64,000 nt of DNA from Sphingomonas sp. (GCF_019635515.1 NZ_JAHBZI010000001.1:496001-560000); one strand, 5' to 3'; positions 1 through 8,931 are shown, counted from the first letter of the stretch. The notes: generated by a model from the letters alone, not told the origin. A program made the numbers and translations.

Positions 1-1
1 C

Positions 2-343
2 TATGACCTCAAGCCGATCACCCCGCCGGCGAAGAGCATCGCGATCATCATGGCCGCGATCCTGGTGCTGATGGCGCTATCGGGCGCGACCTATGGCCCG
101 GTCGCGGCGCTGCTTTCGGAGATGTTCCCGCCGCGCATCCGCTATTCGTCGATGTCGATCCCCTATCATATCGGCACCGGCTATTTCGGCGGCTTCCTGC
201 CCTTCATCAGCCAGTCGATCGTGGTGAAGACCGGCGATCCCTATTCGGGGCTGTGGTACACATTCGCCGTGGTGGCAGTGGCGCTGGTCGTGACGGTGTG
301 GGGTTTGAAGGAGACGGTGGCGCCCGCATCCGTGGCACGCTAA
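2..343 (+). CDS. MFS transporter, MHS-type, C-terminal fragment
   Basis: This is the last 113 residues of a gene that begins before the window; the frame is open from base 2. It is an inner-membrane secondary transporter. The motif run YGPVAALLSEMFPPRIRYSS followed by IPYHIGTGYFGG is typical of the metabolite:H+ symporter branch of the major facilitator superfamily (proline/betaine, citrate or 2-oxoglutarate permeases). Two or three hydrophobic segments are visible, the last near AVVAVALVVTVWGL. The substrate cannot be read from this part. It ends 10 bases before the alanine racemase start, so the two may be cotranscribed. Confidence 0.85.
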   Translation, partial: YDLKPITPPAKSIAIIMAAILVLMALSGATYGPVAALLSEMFPPRIRYSSMSIPYHIGTGYFGGFLPFISQSIVVKTGDPYSGLWYTFAVVAVALVVTVWGLKETVAPASVAR

Positions 344-353
344 TCGCGCCACC

Positions 354-1373
354 ATGTCCGCTCCGCTCCGTCTGCGCCTGAATGGCGATGCGCTTGTCGC
401 CAATTGGCTGCTGCTGGCGCGGCTGAGCGGCAGCGCGGCGTGCGGCGCGGCGGTCAAGGCCGATGGCTATGGGCTGGGCGCGCGGGAGGTCGTGACGCGG
501 CTGGCGGCGGCGGGGTGCCGCGATTTCTTCGTGGCGAACTGGGCCGAGGCGCGGGCGATCGCCGATGTCGGCGTGTCGGTGTCGGTGCTGCACGGGGTGC
601 GCGCGGAGGACATGGCCGGCGCGCGGCCGGCGAACGTGCGGCCGGTGCTGGGCACGATGGATCAGGTGCGGCTGTGGCAGGGTGCCGGCGGCGGCGCGTG
701 CGACGTGATGGTCGATACCGGCATGAACCGGCTGGGGGTCGCGGCGGAAGATGTGAGCGCGCTGGGCGGGCTCGCCATCGACACGCTGATGAGCCACCTC
801 GCTTCGGCGGACGAGGATGTCGCGCTCAACCGGCAGCAACGCGATGCGTTCGCGGCGCTGGCGGGCACCACCAACGCGCGGCGAATGAGCCTCGCCAATT
901 CGGCGGGGATCGGGCTGGGGGCGGCCTATGCCTTCGATCTGACCCGGCCGGGGATCGCGCTTTATGGTGGGAAGCAGCGCGCCGGGCATGATGGCATCGC
1001 CCAGGTCGTCACGCCCGAGGCGCAGATCGTCCAGCGTCGGCGGGTGTCTGCCGGAGGGATCGTCGGCTACAACGGAACCTTCACCGCGCCGCGCGACATG
1101 GAGGTGGCGATCCTCAATATCGGCTATGCCGACGGCTATCTGCGCTGCTTCTCGGGCAGGGGCATGGCGCGGGTGGACGGCGTCGCGCTGCCGGTGATCG
1201 GGCGCGTGTCGATGGACCTGACGGCGATCGACGTGGATTCGATGCCGGGGCTGGCCGAAGGCGACTGGGTGTCGCTCGACTACGCGCTGCCGGAGACTTC
1301 GGCGCTGAGCGGACTGTCGCAATATGAGCTGATCACCGGGCTGGGGGCGCGGTTCGATCGGGTTTGGGGGTGA
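354..1373 (+). CDS. alr: Alanine racemase
   Basis: A PLP-dependent enzyme interconverting L- and D-alanine for peptidoglycan synthesis, cytoplasmic. The N-terminal barrel carries the PLP lysine in AVKADGYGLG (Lys35). The C-terminal beta domain carries the second catalytic base, a tyrosine in GYNGTF (Tyr239), and VIGRVSMD near residue 285. At 339 residues it is slightly shorter than the usual ~360. It begins 10 bases after the transporter stop. If it is the only copy it would be essential. A repeat palindrome separates it from the converging thiolase gene. Confidence 0.93.
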   Translation: MSAPLRLRLNGDALVANWLLLARLSGSAACGAAVKADGYGLGAREVVTRLAAAGCRDFFVANWAEARAIADVGVSVSVLHGVRAEDMAGARPANVRPVLGTMDQVRLWQGAGGGACDVMVDTGMNRLGVAAEDVSALGGLAIDTLMSHLASADEDVALNRQQRDAFAALAGTTNARRMSLANSAGIGLGAAYAFDLTRPGIALYGGKQRAGHDGIAQVVTPEAQIVQRRRVSAGGIVGYNGTFTAPRDMEVAILNIGYADGYLRCFSGRGMARVDGVALPVIGRVSMDLTAIDVDSMPGLAEGDWVSLDYALPETSALSGLSQYELITGLGARFDRVWG

Positions 1374-1376
1374 GCC

Positions 1377-1499
1377 GATCCTCCCCGGTACGGGGAGGTG
1401 GCACGCGAAGTGGTGGAGGGGGCTTGCCACAGGCGGTCCGCTCGCGGCGAGCCCCCTCCGTCAGCCTGCGGCTGCCACCTCCCCCTCCGGGGGAGGATT
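1377..1499. repeat. Palindromic intergenic repeat, family A copy 1
   Basis: About 123 bases between two converging genes. It opens with GATCCTCCCCGGTACGGGGA and closes with CTCCCCCTCCGGGGGAGGAT, so the ends are inverted and each end is itself a small hairpin. The centre holds GGAGGGGGCTTG facing GAGCCCCCTCC. Related copies lie at 36625-36754 and 48063-48257. No coding content is seen. It could act as a bidirectional terminator or mRNA-end stabiliser; that is inference. Confidence 0.8.
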
Positions 1500-1510
1500 G
1501 AAGTAGCGGC

Positions 1511-2686
1511 TCAATCCCGCGCGATGCACATGGCGATGCCCATGCCGCCGCCGATGCAGAGGGTGGCGAGGCCCTTCTTGGCGTCGCGCTTCTGCATTTC
1601 GTAGATCAGAGTCGTCAGCACGCGGGCACCCGAGGCGCCGATCGGGTGGCCGATGGCGATCGCGCCGCCATTGACGTTGACCTTGTCGGGATCGAGGCCG
1701 AGCTCCTTGCCGACCGACAGCGCCTGCGCGGCGAAGGCTTCATTGGCTTCGATCAGGTCGAGATCGGCGACGCTCCAGCCTGCCTTCTCCAGCGCCGCCC
1801 TGGAGGCGGGGACCGGGCCGATGCCCATGATCGAGGGATCGACGCCGGCCGAGGCCCAGCTCTTGATGACGGCGAGGATCGGGGCGCCGCGCTTTTCGGC
1901 TTCCTCGCGGCGCATCACGACCAGCGCGGCGGCGCCGTCGTTGAGGCCCGAGGCGTTGGCGGCGGTGACAGTGCCGTCCTTCTTGAAGGCGGGGCGCAGG
2001 CCCGCGACGCCTTCGACGGTGGCGCTGGCGCGGATATATTCGTCATCGGCGACGACGGTGTCGCCCTTGCGGCCCTTGATGGTAACCGGCGCGATCTCGT
2101 CCTTGAACTTGCCCGCCGCGCGCGCGGCTTCGGCCTTGTTCTGGCTGGCGACCGCGAACTCGTCCTGCTCGGGCCGGGTGACCTGATATTGCTCGGCGAG
2201 GTTCTCGGCGGTGATGCCCATGTGATAGCCGTTGAAGACGTCGGTCAGGCCGTCCTTGATCATCGTGTCGACCAGGCTGAGATCGCCCATCTTGGTGCCC
2301 GGGCGCAGCGACTGGGCGTGGGTCGACATCGACATGGATTCCTGGCCGCCCGCGACGACGATATTCGCGTCACCGGTCTTGACCGCCTGATAGGCGAGGG
2401 CGACGGCGCGGAGCCCCGAGCCGCAGACCTGCTGGACGCCCCAGGCCGGCACTTCCTTGGGGACGCCCGCGGCCATCGACGCCTGGCGGGCGGGGTTCTG
2501 GCCCTGCGCGGCGGTGAGCACCTGGCCGAGGATCACTTCGCTGACTTCCTCGCCCTTTACCCCGGCCTGTTCGAGCGCGGCTTCGATCGCGACGCGGCCA
2601 AGCTCGTGCGCGGGGGTGCTGCCAAAGGCGCCGAGGAAGCTGCCGACGGGAGTGCGCTTGGCGGCGGTGATGACGATATCGGACAT
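1511..2686 (-). CDS. phaA: Acetyl-CoA C-acetyltransferase (biosynthetic thiolase)
   Basis: Condenses two acetyl-CoA to acetoacetyl-CoA, the first step of poly-3-hydroxybutyrate synthesis, or the reverse in degradation. The 391-residue length is standard. The acylated cysteine is in [10 protein letters not shown] (Cys88), the catalytic histidine in [10 protein letters not shown] near 349, and the second cysteine in CIGGGMG near 379; NEAFAAQ is also present. The PhaC-like gene and phaR next door support a storage role. The symbol follows that context; atoB would be equally defensible. No phaB reductase is seen nearby. Confidence 0.9.
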   Translation of the reverse strand: MSDIVITAAKRTPVGSFLGAFGSTPAHELGRVAIEAALEQAGVKGEEVSEVILGQVLTAAQGQNPARQASMAAGVPKEVPAWGVQQVCGSGLRAVALAYQAVKTGDANIVVAGGQESMSMSTHAQSLRPGTKMGDLSLVDTMIKDGLTDVFNGYHMGITAENLAEQYQVTRPEQDEFAVASQNKAEAARAAGKFKDEIAPVTIKGRKGDTVVADDEYIRASATVEGVAGLRPAFKKDGTVTAANASGLNDGAAALVVMRREEAEKRGAPILAVIKSWASAGVDPSIMGIGPVPASRAALEKAGWSVADLDLIEANEAFAAQALSVGKELGLDPDKVNVNGGAIAIGHPIGASGARVLTTLIYEMQKRDAKKGLATLCIGGGMGIAMCIARD

Positions 2687-2716
2687 GGCTCGACTCCGGC
2701 TGAAATTCGTTGCGCG

Positions 2717-3787
2717 TTACCTAGTGTGCGCTGCGGCAATTAGCCAGTCGCGCAGTGGCTCCCACAGTTCGGCCTGCGCACGGCCGCCGACGACCATGCC
2801 GACATGGCCGGAGCGGAGGATGCGCTGTGCGGGCAGGCCGGCGGCGCTGGCGGCGGGGACGATGCGGTCGGTCGCGGAGATGAACTCGATCGCCGGGCAG
2901 GCGAGGCGCGACGGCGCGATGCGGGTGCCACCGACCCACCAGCGGCCATGGCCGGGACGGTCGGCGGCGAAGAAGCGCTCGAACATCTCCTCGCCGACGG
3001 CATAGGTCAGCGGCGCGCCGCCATTCGCCCAATCCTCGAGCGCGACGAAGCCGCGCGCCTGCGGACTGCCGGGCGCCATCGCGGCGAATTTCTCGAACTT
3101 GGCGACGGTGCGGGCGGGGTCGAGCTGCCAGAAGCCCGATTGCAGCACTTCCATCGGGACGAGGCCGAGCGCCTGACAGGTGGGCCGCGCCGCTTCCCAC
3201 TGCGCCGCGATCGCCGCGCGCGCGGGATCGCCGTAACGAACGAAGCGCCAGGGCGCGGCAATTGTCGCCACACCCCGCACCGGGCGCAACGACGCGGCGG
3301 CGAGCGCGAGCGTGCCGCCGAGGCAATAGCCGGCGAGCAATGGCGGTTCGCCGAGCGAGTCGATCAACGGCAGCAACAGCCGGGCGATATGATGGTCGAG
3401 GCCTTCGCCGCGCGCTTCCGGCCCCGGGCTGCCCCAATCGACCAGCAGCGGGCGCAGGCCCTGCGCCGCCAGCCAGCGGAGCAGCGAATTGTCTTCGGCA
3501 AGGTCGAGCACGAAGGGCGGATTGATCAGCGACGGGACGAACACCACCGGCGGACCCGAACCGCCATAGTCGCGCAACCGCGCCCGGCCCGATTCGGCGA
3601 TGGCCGGCGGCGGCACGCGCTCGGGCGGGCGTTCGGCCTGCTGATAGGCCTTCAAACCGGCCAGCGCCGCCTCTCGCCGCTCCGGCGATGCTGCGGTTTC
3701 GCTGCGCAGCAGAGAGAGGAACAGCGGGAGCGGACGCGGCCCTTGTTGCGCTGCGGCATGAAACGATGTTAGGTGGCCTTCAGTCAC
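2717..3787 (-). CDS. Short PhaC-like alpha/beta hydrolase (putative PHA synthase family)
   Basis: An alpha/beta hydrolase whose nucleophile motif is GYCLGG, with cysteine instead of serine as in PHA synthases. ATDRIVPA (acid) and GHVGMVVGG (histidine) complete a plausible triad. Class I PhaC proteins are near 560-600 residues and class III near 360; this is about 356. It could be a polymerase without the long N-terminal domain, or an accessory hydrolase. The start is uncertain. A GTG at 3787 is chosen because the only in-frame ATG, at 3802, overlaps the start codon of the divergent phaR gene. It lies 30 bases upstream of the thiolase on the same strand. Confidence 0.7.
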   Translation of the reverse strand: MTEGHLTSFHAAAQQGPRPLPLFLSLLRSETAASPERREAALAGLKAYQQAERPPERVPPPAIAESGRARLRDYGGSGPPVVFVPSLINPPFVLDLAEDNSLLRWLAAQGLRPLLVDWGSPGPEARGEGLDHHIARLLLPLIDSLGEPPLLAGYCLGGTLALAAASLRPVRGVATIAAPWRFVRYGDPARAAIAAQWEAARPTCQALGLVPMEVLQSGFWQLDPARTVAKFEKFAAMAPGSPQARGFVALEDWANGGAPLTYAVGEEMFERFFAADRPGHGRWWVGGTRIAPSRLACPAIEFISATDRIVPAASAAGLPAQRILRSGHVGMVVGGRAQAELWEPLRDWLIAAAHTR

Positions 3788-3800
3788 TGACGGGGTTCCC

Positions 3801-4355
3801 ATGAAGAAAGCAGCGCCTGGCACCGGTCCGGTCATCATCAAGAAGTATGCGAACCGCCGCCTCTACAACACCGAGACCTCGTCCTATATCACGCTCGATC
3901 ATCTCGCGGCGATGACGCGCGAAGGCCGTGACTTCAAGGTCATCGATGCCAAGACCGAAGACGATATCACGCACAATGTGCTGACCCAGATCATCATGGA
4001 AGAGGAAGCGCGCGGATCGCAGATGCTGCCGGTCAATTTCCTGCGCCAGCTGATCTCGCTCTACGGCGATTCGATGCAGGCGATGGTGCCCGGCTATCTC
4101 GAAGCCTCGATGGAGAGCTTCCGCCGCAACCAGGAGCAGTTCAAGTCGACGATCGAGGGCGCCTTCGCCAATTCGCCCTTCGCCGAGATGGCCAAGCGCA
4201 ACATGGCGATGTTCGAAGCGGCTTCGGCGGCGTTCAAGCCGGGCCAGGCCGGGGCCGCTCCCGAGGCGCCGGCGGCACAGGCCGGTGACGATGTCTCGGC
4301 GCTGAAGGCGGAACTGGCGCGGCTTCGGGACAAGATCGAGAAGCTGGGGAAGTAA
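3801..4355 (+). CDS. phaR: Polyhydroxyalkanoate synthesis repressor PhaR
   Basis: A DNA-binding regulator that senses PHA granules and represses phasin and its own gene. The conserved N-terminal domain is clear: VIIKKYANRRLYNT followed by SYITL (residues ~11-33). The PHB-accumulation regulatory domain follows (LRQLISLYGDSMQ, then MESFRRNQEQFK). The last ~30 residues, an ALKAELARLRDKIEKL stretch, form a short coiled coil after an Ala/Pro-rich linker. At 184 residues it is normal in size. It is divergent from the PhaC-like gene, with starts only about 14 bases apart, so the control region must lie inside coding sequence. Confidence 0.95.
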   Translation: MKKAAPGTGPVIIKKYANRRLYNTETSSYITLDHLAAMTREGRDFKVIDAKTEDDITHNVLTQIIMEEEARGSQMLPVNFLRQLISLYGDSMQAMVPGYLEASMESFRRNQEQFKSTIEGAFANSPFAEMAKRNMAMFEAASAAFKPGQAGAAPEAPAAQAGDDVSALKAELARLRDKIEKLGK

Positions 4356-4380
4356 GCCACCGCGGCTCCACTTAGGCACC

Positions 4381-4472
4381 CGTCACCCTGAACTTGTTTC
4401 AGGGGCCAATTCTCCACAAGCAACGGCATCGGTTGTTGCACGTTGGATGCTGAAACAAGTTCAGCATGACGA
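4381..4472. repeat. Inverted repeat, family B, copy 1
   Basis: The arms GTCACCCTGAACTTGTTTCA and the near-complement TGAAACAAGTTCAGCATGAC enclose about 45 bases. It sits between the converging phaR and chemoreceptor-like genes. The ends begin GTCA(C/T)CC, as in the other family B copies. No coding content is seen. It is able to form a long hairpin in either transcript. Confidence 0.75.
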
Positions 4473-4495
4473 CGCTATATATAGGTTCGTGGCGC

Positions 4496-5560
4496 CTAAC
4501 CGCGCGCGCTGCGTGCCCTGAGCCCACCCAGCGCTTCGTCGATCTCGTCGGCGCTCAGCATCTTCTGTTCGATGACGCAGCGCAGGCCGAGGCCGCCAAA
4601 GCCGAGATAATCCTGGGCTGTCGCGAAGGCGACGGTCGATTCGCCGCGCACCTCGGCGCCGCGCACGGCGTTGGCGGGCAGCGGCACGATCTCGCCATAG
4701 CGCGAGCCCGACGAATCGGCGACGACGCGATCGGACTGATCGACGATGCTGATCCGGGTGCGGGCCCAGTCGCGCTCGCCGAACAGCGACTTGTCGGAGA
4801 TCATCGCCTGGATGTGGCTCTCCCAGTCGAATTCCAGATAGAAGGCGCCGGCGGGCGCGCCCTCGACGCCGCGGGCGCGGATGCCGGTGACGAGGACCAG
4901 CACGGCGCGGTGATCGGACCAGGGGTTTTGCCAGACCTCGTCGGTGAACCAGTCGGTGCTGCGCCAGCTTGCCATCGCCTTGAGGAATTGCGGCGCGTCG
5001 GCGAGGTTGGTCTGCTTCACCCGCGCATTCGGGTTCGAACAGAGGATGATGCGGCCCGCGGCATCGGCGACGAAGGCGGTGACGTAATAGGGCGAGGTCG
5101 CGGTCAGCAGTTCGAGCCGGGCCTGCGCCGCGGCAAGATTTTCGGGGCCGGGATCGAGCGTGGCGGCGACGATCTCGGCGTCGGAGGCGAGCAGGCGCAG
5201 ATCGAGGCTGCGGCCATAGATCTGGCGGGTGACGTTGTGGATCAGCGCCTGGGCGAGCTCGACCAGCCGGCTGCCTTCGATCTCGGCGACCATCTCGTCG
5301 GCGATGCTGGCGCCCTTGGCGAGCCGCTCGCCGACTTCGGAGCGGAATTCGAGGGACGCGCCGCGCGCCTGCTGGGCCAGCGCCTTCACTTCCTGGGCGA
5401 CGACCGAGAAGCCGCGCCCGGCTTCGCCGGAGCGGGCGGCCTCGATCGCGGCATTGAGGGCGAGCAGATTGGTCCGCGTCGCGATCTCTTCGCTGGTGGC
5501 GGCGTAGCTATCGACTTCCTCGCGGAGGACGGACAGCAGGGATCGGATGCGGCGCGGCAT
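4496..5560 (-). CDS. Soluble chemoreceptor-like protein, signalling hairpin then Cache-like sensor
   Basis: Residues ~25-62 match the tip of the methyl-accepting chemotaxis signalling hairpin ([19 protein letters not shown], then [15 protein letters not shown]). The remaining ~280 residues hold a helical stretch and a Cache/PAS-like sensor ([20 protein letters not shown], later [18 protein letters not shown]). No transmembrane segment or signal peptide is visible, so it should be cytosolic. The order is reversed from classic receptors, where sensing precedes signalling, and the signalling domain is much shorter than normal. It may bind CheW/CheA-like partners or act independently. The ligand is unknown and no chemotaxis genes adjoin it. 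Confidence 0.8.
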   Translation of the reverse strand: MPRRIRSLLSVLREEVDSYAATSEEIATRTNLLALNAAIEAARSGEAGRGFSVVAQEVKALAQQARGASLEFRSEVGERLAKGASIADEMVAEIEGSRLVELAQALIHNVTRQIYGRSLDLRLLASDAEIVAATLDPGPENLAAAQARLELLTATSPYYVTAFVADAAGRIILCSNPNARVKQTNLADAPQFLKAMASWRSTDWFTDEVWQNPWSDHRAVLVLVTGIRARGVEGAPAGAFYLEFDWESHIQAMISDKSLFGERDWARTRISIVDQSDRVVADSSGSRYGEIVPLPANAVRGAEVRGESTVAFATAQDYLGFGGLGLRCVIEQKMLSADEIDEALGGLRARSARG

Positions 5561-5613
5561 GCGGGCACGCTACGCCGATAATGGTTAACGCACCGTGTTT
5601 CAGTCGCTTAGCC

Positions 5614-6417
5614 CTACGGCTTGACGAACTTCAGCGTCATCCGGTCGCTCTCGCCGATCGCCGTGTATCTGGCGCGGTCGACATCCTTGAGCCGGTAGCT
5701 GGGCGGCAGGGTCCAGACGCCGTTGGGCCAGTCGGCGGTGTCCCTGGGATTGGCATTGATCTCGGAGGCGCCGACGAACCTGAACCCCGCCGCTTCGGCG
5801 AGGAGGCGGACGGTCGAGACCTTGAGATAGCCGCTGGTCTTCTCGCGCTCGCTGGCGGCGCTTTCGGGCAGGCGGTGATCCTCGATCCCGAGGATGCCGC
5901 CCTTTTTGAGCATCGCGAACATCTGGGCGAAGGCTTCCATCGAATAATCCGCGCCCTGGCGCTGATAGCCCATCCGCCAGTTATGGACGTTGCGGAAGGT
6001 GAGGACGACATCGGCACTGCCATCGGGCACGCGCGGCTGGCCCTGCGCGGCGGGGAAGGCGGCGACCTGGATATGGCCATAGGTGGCGTGGTCCCCGGCC
6101 TGCAGCGCCTGCACCGCCTTGAGCCCGTCCGGCCAGGGCGCCGCCGCGTAATATTTTCCCTTCTTCGCGGTATAGGGCGCGAGGATCTCGGTGTACCAGC
6201 CGCCGCCGGGCCAGATCTCGACCACCGTGTCGCCGGGCTTCACCCCGAAGAAGGCGAGCGTTTCGGCGGGGTGGCGATAGGGATCGCGCGCGACGTTCGC
6301 CGCCGTGCGCGTCGGCGCGGCGACGCTGGCGTCGAGCGCGGGGCGATAATCGCTGGCGCAGGCGGTGACCGTGGCGAGCGCCAGTAGCGCCAGAGGATGG
6401 GCGAAGGTCTGGCGCAT
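5614..6417 (-). CDS. Class I SAM-dependent methyltransferase-like lipoprotein
   Basis: A 267-residue protein with an N-terminal export signal and a lipobox ending VTAC (Cys20), so probably a lipid-anchored periplasmic protein. The body has a Rossmann methyltransferase outline: VVEIWPGGGWYTEIL (residues ~65-79, motif I), DVVLTFRNVHNWR and ILGIEDHRLPES. Exported proteins of this type recur in proteobacteria without a known reaction; SAM is not expected in the periplasm, so the fold may have another use. The start at 6417 is preceded by GGGAGAG and gives the best signal peptide. Longer upstream starts were rejected for that reason. Confidence 0.8.
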   Translation of the reverse strand: MRQTFAHPLALLALATVTACASDYRPALDASVAAPTRTAANVARDPYRHPAETLAFFGVKPGDTVVEIWPGGGWYTEILAPYTAKKGKYYAAAPWPDGLKAVQALQAGDHATYGHIQVAAFPAAQGQPRVPDGSADVVLTFRNVHNWRMGYQRQGADYSMEAFAQMFAMLKKGGILGIEDHRLPESAASEREKTSGYLKVSTVRLLAEAAGFRFVGASEINANPRDTADWPNGVWTLPPSYRLKDVDRARYTAIGESDRMTLKFVKP

Positions 6418-6469
6418 CGGTTTTCTCTCCCTAGATATGCCGGCCAAGGTGCGGGGAAACGGACGCTCG

Positions 6470-6658
6470 ATGCAACAGGAATTGTGGACGGGCGTGGGAG
6501 TCGCGATGCTGGTCGCGGTGATCGCCGGACTGGGCGAGCGCAAGCGCAAGCGCCGCCGCGACATGGACCGGATCGGATTGATGAACTGGCCGCTGATCCA
6601 GGTGCTGGCGCTGTTGACGGCGCTGATCCTGACCAGCCTGGCGCTGCACCTCGGCTAA
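6470..6658 (+). CDS. Small two-helix membrane protein
   Basis: 62 residues starting MQQELWTGVGVAMLVAVIAG. One membrane helix (~7-19), a strongly basic loop (ERKRKRRRD), and a second helix (VLALLTALILTSLALHL) predict an inner-membrane hairpin with a cytosolic loop. It is divergent from the methyltransferase gene, and its stop overlaps the end of the converging protease gene by three bases. No family is recognised. The clear hydrophobic pattern and conserved-looking layout make it likely to be real. Confidence 0.65.
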   Translation: MQQELWTGVGVAMLVAVIAGLGERKRKRRRDMDRIGLMNWPLIQVLALLTALILTSLALHLG

Positions 6659-7788
6659 TAAAAGGCGCGCAGCGTGATCGTGCGCTCGCGGCCGTCGCAT
6701 TCCCGCAGGCGGACGACGCGGCCGGGCGTGCCGACGGTCCAGTCAACCTTGCCATCGGCCTCGACATCCTCGCGGACCGGCTGGCCATCGGCGGCGCAGA
6801 TGCGCTCGCCCGCGGCGAAGCCGGCCTGTTCGGCGGGCGATCCGCGCATGACGTGCAAAATCCGCAGCGCGCCGTTCGCATAATTGACCAGCAGCCCGCT
6901 GGTCGAGCGCAGCGGCGTGCGTTCGGCGGCGGGATCGGGGCGCAGTACCATTCGGCCCGCGCCGGGATCGAGCAGCACGCGATAGCGCATCAGCAACCCG
7001 GTGCCGATCCGCCCGGCGGTGCCCGCCATTTGCGAGAAGCCTCCCGCCGCTTCGATGCGCAGCTCCGTCTCGCCGGTGGCGCGGCCGCCAAGCATGATGC
7101 CGGGCAGGATCGCCGCGTCGCTGACGAGCGCGCCGCCGGCGCCATAGCCGAGCGTGGTGGTGACGCGGGTGCCGGGCGGGCGGGCCGTGGTCCAGGCTTG
7201 CGATGTCAGGGTCAGCGACGAACCGTCGCCGGTATCGACGAGGATCGGGCGCAGGCGGCGGGTGCCAAGGGTGAATTCGGTGACGAAGACGCCGCTGCCG
7301 CGAACCTTGGACAAAGGTGCCGTGTCGCCAGTGAAGGGCATGCGGCCGCTGGGCAGGATACGAAAGCGGCGGGCGGGATAGTCGATGTCGATGGCGCAGC
7401 AGCCGAGCAGATCGGCGCCGACATAGATTTCGGCCGAAACGCCGGGGATGCCCGCCATATCGGCGACCGCGACGCGCCCGCCGGTGCGGCTCAATCCGCC
7501 GAACGCCACGCGCGGGGCCGCGGCGAGGTCGATCGGGATGGCGCCGCCGATCGCGGTCGCGCGCCCGCTTTCGAGATGCTTGAGCCCAAGCGTATCGGCG
7601 AAGCCACGCGATACGACGCTGATGCTGATGCCGGTGTCGAGAATGGCGCTGACGTCACGGCCGCCGGCCTGGATCGTGAAGCGGATCTGGTTGCTGGCGG
7701 TCAGCTCGAACGGCACCCAGCGCGCTTCGCTATCGGCCGCGAGAACCGGCTCCTGCGTGGCGGCGGCAAGGGCCAGCATGGCGAGCAT
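6655..7788 (-). CDS. Exported protein with two retropepsin-like aspartyl protease domains and a PDZ domain
   Basis: 377 residues with a short signal peptide (MLAMLALAAATQEPVLA). Two aspartyl protease active-site triplets are visible: AILDTGIS (Asp51) and ILVDTGDGSS (Asp185). Each is followed by a half-domain with a hydrophobic-hydrophobic-Gly element (YVGADLLG; GTGLLMRY). The arrangement resembles a single-chain pepsin-like pair rather than one retropepsin unit. The C-terminus (~300-375) is a PDZ domain (SPAEQAGFAAGERICAADGQ) that would bind a substrate or protein tail. It is probably periplasmic. The next gene upstream on the strand ends 8 bases away, so they are likely cotranscribed. The substrate is unknown. 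Confidence 0.82.
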   Translation of the reverse strand: MLAMLALAAATQEPVLAADSEARWVPFELTASNQIRFTIQAGGRDVSAILDTGISISVVSRGFADTLGLKHLESGRATAIGGAIPIDLAAAPRVAFGGLSRTGGRVAVADMAGIPGVSAEIYVGADLLGCCAIDIDYPARRFRILPSGRMPFTGDTAPLSKVRGSGVFVTEFTLGTRRLRPILVDTGDGSSLTLTSQAWTTARPPGTRVTTTLGYGAGGALVSDAAILPGIMLGGRATGETELRIEAAGGFSQMAGTAGRIGTGLLMRYRVLLDPGAGRMVLRPDPAAERTPLRSTSGLLVNYANGALRILHVMRGSPAEQAGFAAGERICAADGQPVREDVEADGKVDWTVGTPGRVVRLRECDGRERTITLRAFY

Positions 7789-7796
7789 CGCGCCGC

Positions 7797-8093
7797 TCAG
7801 GCTTCGGATTCACCCGCATGGGTGGTGGCGTTGGTGACGGTCTGGTCGTGCCCGCTCTTGTCGCTGAAGAACGCGGCGGCGAACAGCCCGCAGCCCAGCA
7901 TCATCGACACGAACACGCCGCCGATCGTGGCGAGCACCGCCGAGGGATAGAGCGCGTCGTAGAGCGAGAGATACCAGAGCGACGCGACCACCATCAGCAC
8001 GCCGGCGATGGCGATCCAGACGAGCATGCGCCGAAACTCGCTCCATGCCTTGGCGCGGTCGAAGGCGGGCGGAGCGACAGGCTGGTTTTCCAT
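7797..8093 (-). CDS. Small two-helix membrane protein
   Basis: 98 residues from the ATG at 8093 (MENQPVAPPAFDRAKAWSEF). Two hydrophobic segments, MLVWIAIAGVLMVVASLWYL and ATIGGVFVSMMLGCGLFAAA, predict an inner-membrane hairpin with both ends in the cytoplasm. The tail is polar. It lies 8 bases before the aspartyl protease gene and 31 after the hydroxylase gene, all on one strand. No function is recognised. Confidence 0.75.
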   Translation of the reverse strand: MENQPVAPPAFDRAKAWSEFRRMLVWIAIAGVLMVVASLWYLSLYDALYPSAVLATIGGVFVSMMLGCGLFAAAFFSDKSGHDQTVTNATTHAGESEA

Positions 8094-8124
8094 GGTGCCG
8101 ATATGGTCCTTGCGGCGCGCGGCT

Positions 8125-8931
8125 TCAATGCTCGAGTGCACGATTCTCCTGGCTCCAGACGCGCAGATTGGCGCGCGCTTCCTGGACGAAGGCCGAGCGG
8201 CGGACGAGGCCGAGAAGGCTCTCGGCGATCCAGCGCCCGGGATTGCGCAGGGGGCGGCGGAACTGGATCGCGAGCACGATCCGCGTGCCCGACGTGTCGT
8301 TCCACACCTCATGATCGCGGGTATCGTCGAATATCAGGGTCTCGCCCTCGGCCCAGCGCACCACCCGGTCTTCGAGGCGCATCCGGGCATCGCCGTCGCG
8401 CGGGATGATCAGGCCGAGATGGCAGGTGATCAGCCCCTTGGTGACGCCGCGATGCGGCGGAATGTGCGTGCCCGGCGCGAGGATCGAAAAGAAGGCGCTG
8501 TTGAGCCCCGGAATGCCCTCGACCAGCGACGCGGTGACCGGGCAGCGATGGATATTCTCGGGGACCGAATAGCCATATCCCCACAGGAAGCAGGATCGCC
8601 ACTTGGCGGGGTGGGCGATGGCGCGGTGATCGGGGGAAATCGCGGCGAGGGGCGGGGTGGCATCGGGCGCGAGCGCGGCGGCCAGCGCCTCGTCGCGGAT
8701 CGCCTGCCAGTTCTCGCGCAATTGCTGGGTCCAGGCGAAATCGCGGACATCGAGCACGGCCTCGTCGGGCACCAGCGAAGACGCCGCGATCAGCCGGTCG
8801 AAGCCGCCGCGCAGATGCTTGCCGTATCTGATCAGCAGCGGCCGGCTGCGCGCGGCGGCGAGCGGCGCGTCATCGGCGCGCTCGTCTGCTTCGCGCTCCA
8901 ACGCGCCGCCGGCAATGGATTCGGCCTTCAC
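8125..8931 (-). CDS. Aspartyl/asparaginyl beta-hydroxylase family (LpxO-like) dioxygenase
   Basis: An Fe(II)/2-oxoglutarate-dependent hydroxylase. The double-stranded beta-helix core carries the iron ligands in PPHRGVTKGLITCHLGL and, further on, GETLIFDDTRDHEVWN. The relatives hydroxylate aspartyl/asparaginyl residues, or the secondary acyl chain of lipid A (LpxO). The chosen start is a GTG at 8931 preceded at good spacing by AGGGA; an open frame runs further upstream but lacks such a site. The protein is then 268 residues. No membrane helix is obvious. The substrate could be lipid or peptide. It leads a three-gene run on this strand. Confidence 0.82.
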   Translation of the reverse strand: MKAESIAGGALEREADERADDAPLAAARSRPLLIRYGKHLRGGFDRLIAASSLVPDEAVLDVRDFAWTQQLRENWQAIRDEALAAALAPDATPPLAAISPDHRAIAHPAKWRSCFLWGYGYSVPENIHRCPVTASLVEGIPGLNSAFFSILAPGTHIPPHRGVTKGLITCHLGLIIPRDGDARMRLEDRVVRWAEGETLIFDDTRDHEVWNDTSGTRIVLAIQFRRPLRNPGRWIAESLLGLVRRSAFVQEARANLRVWSQENRALEH

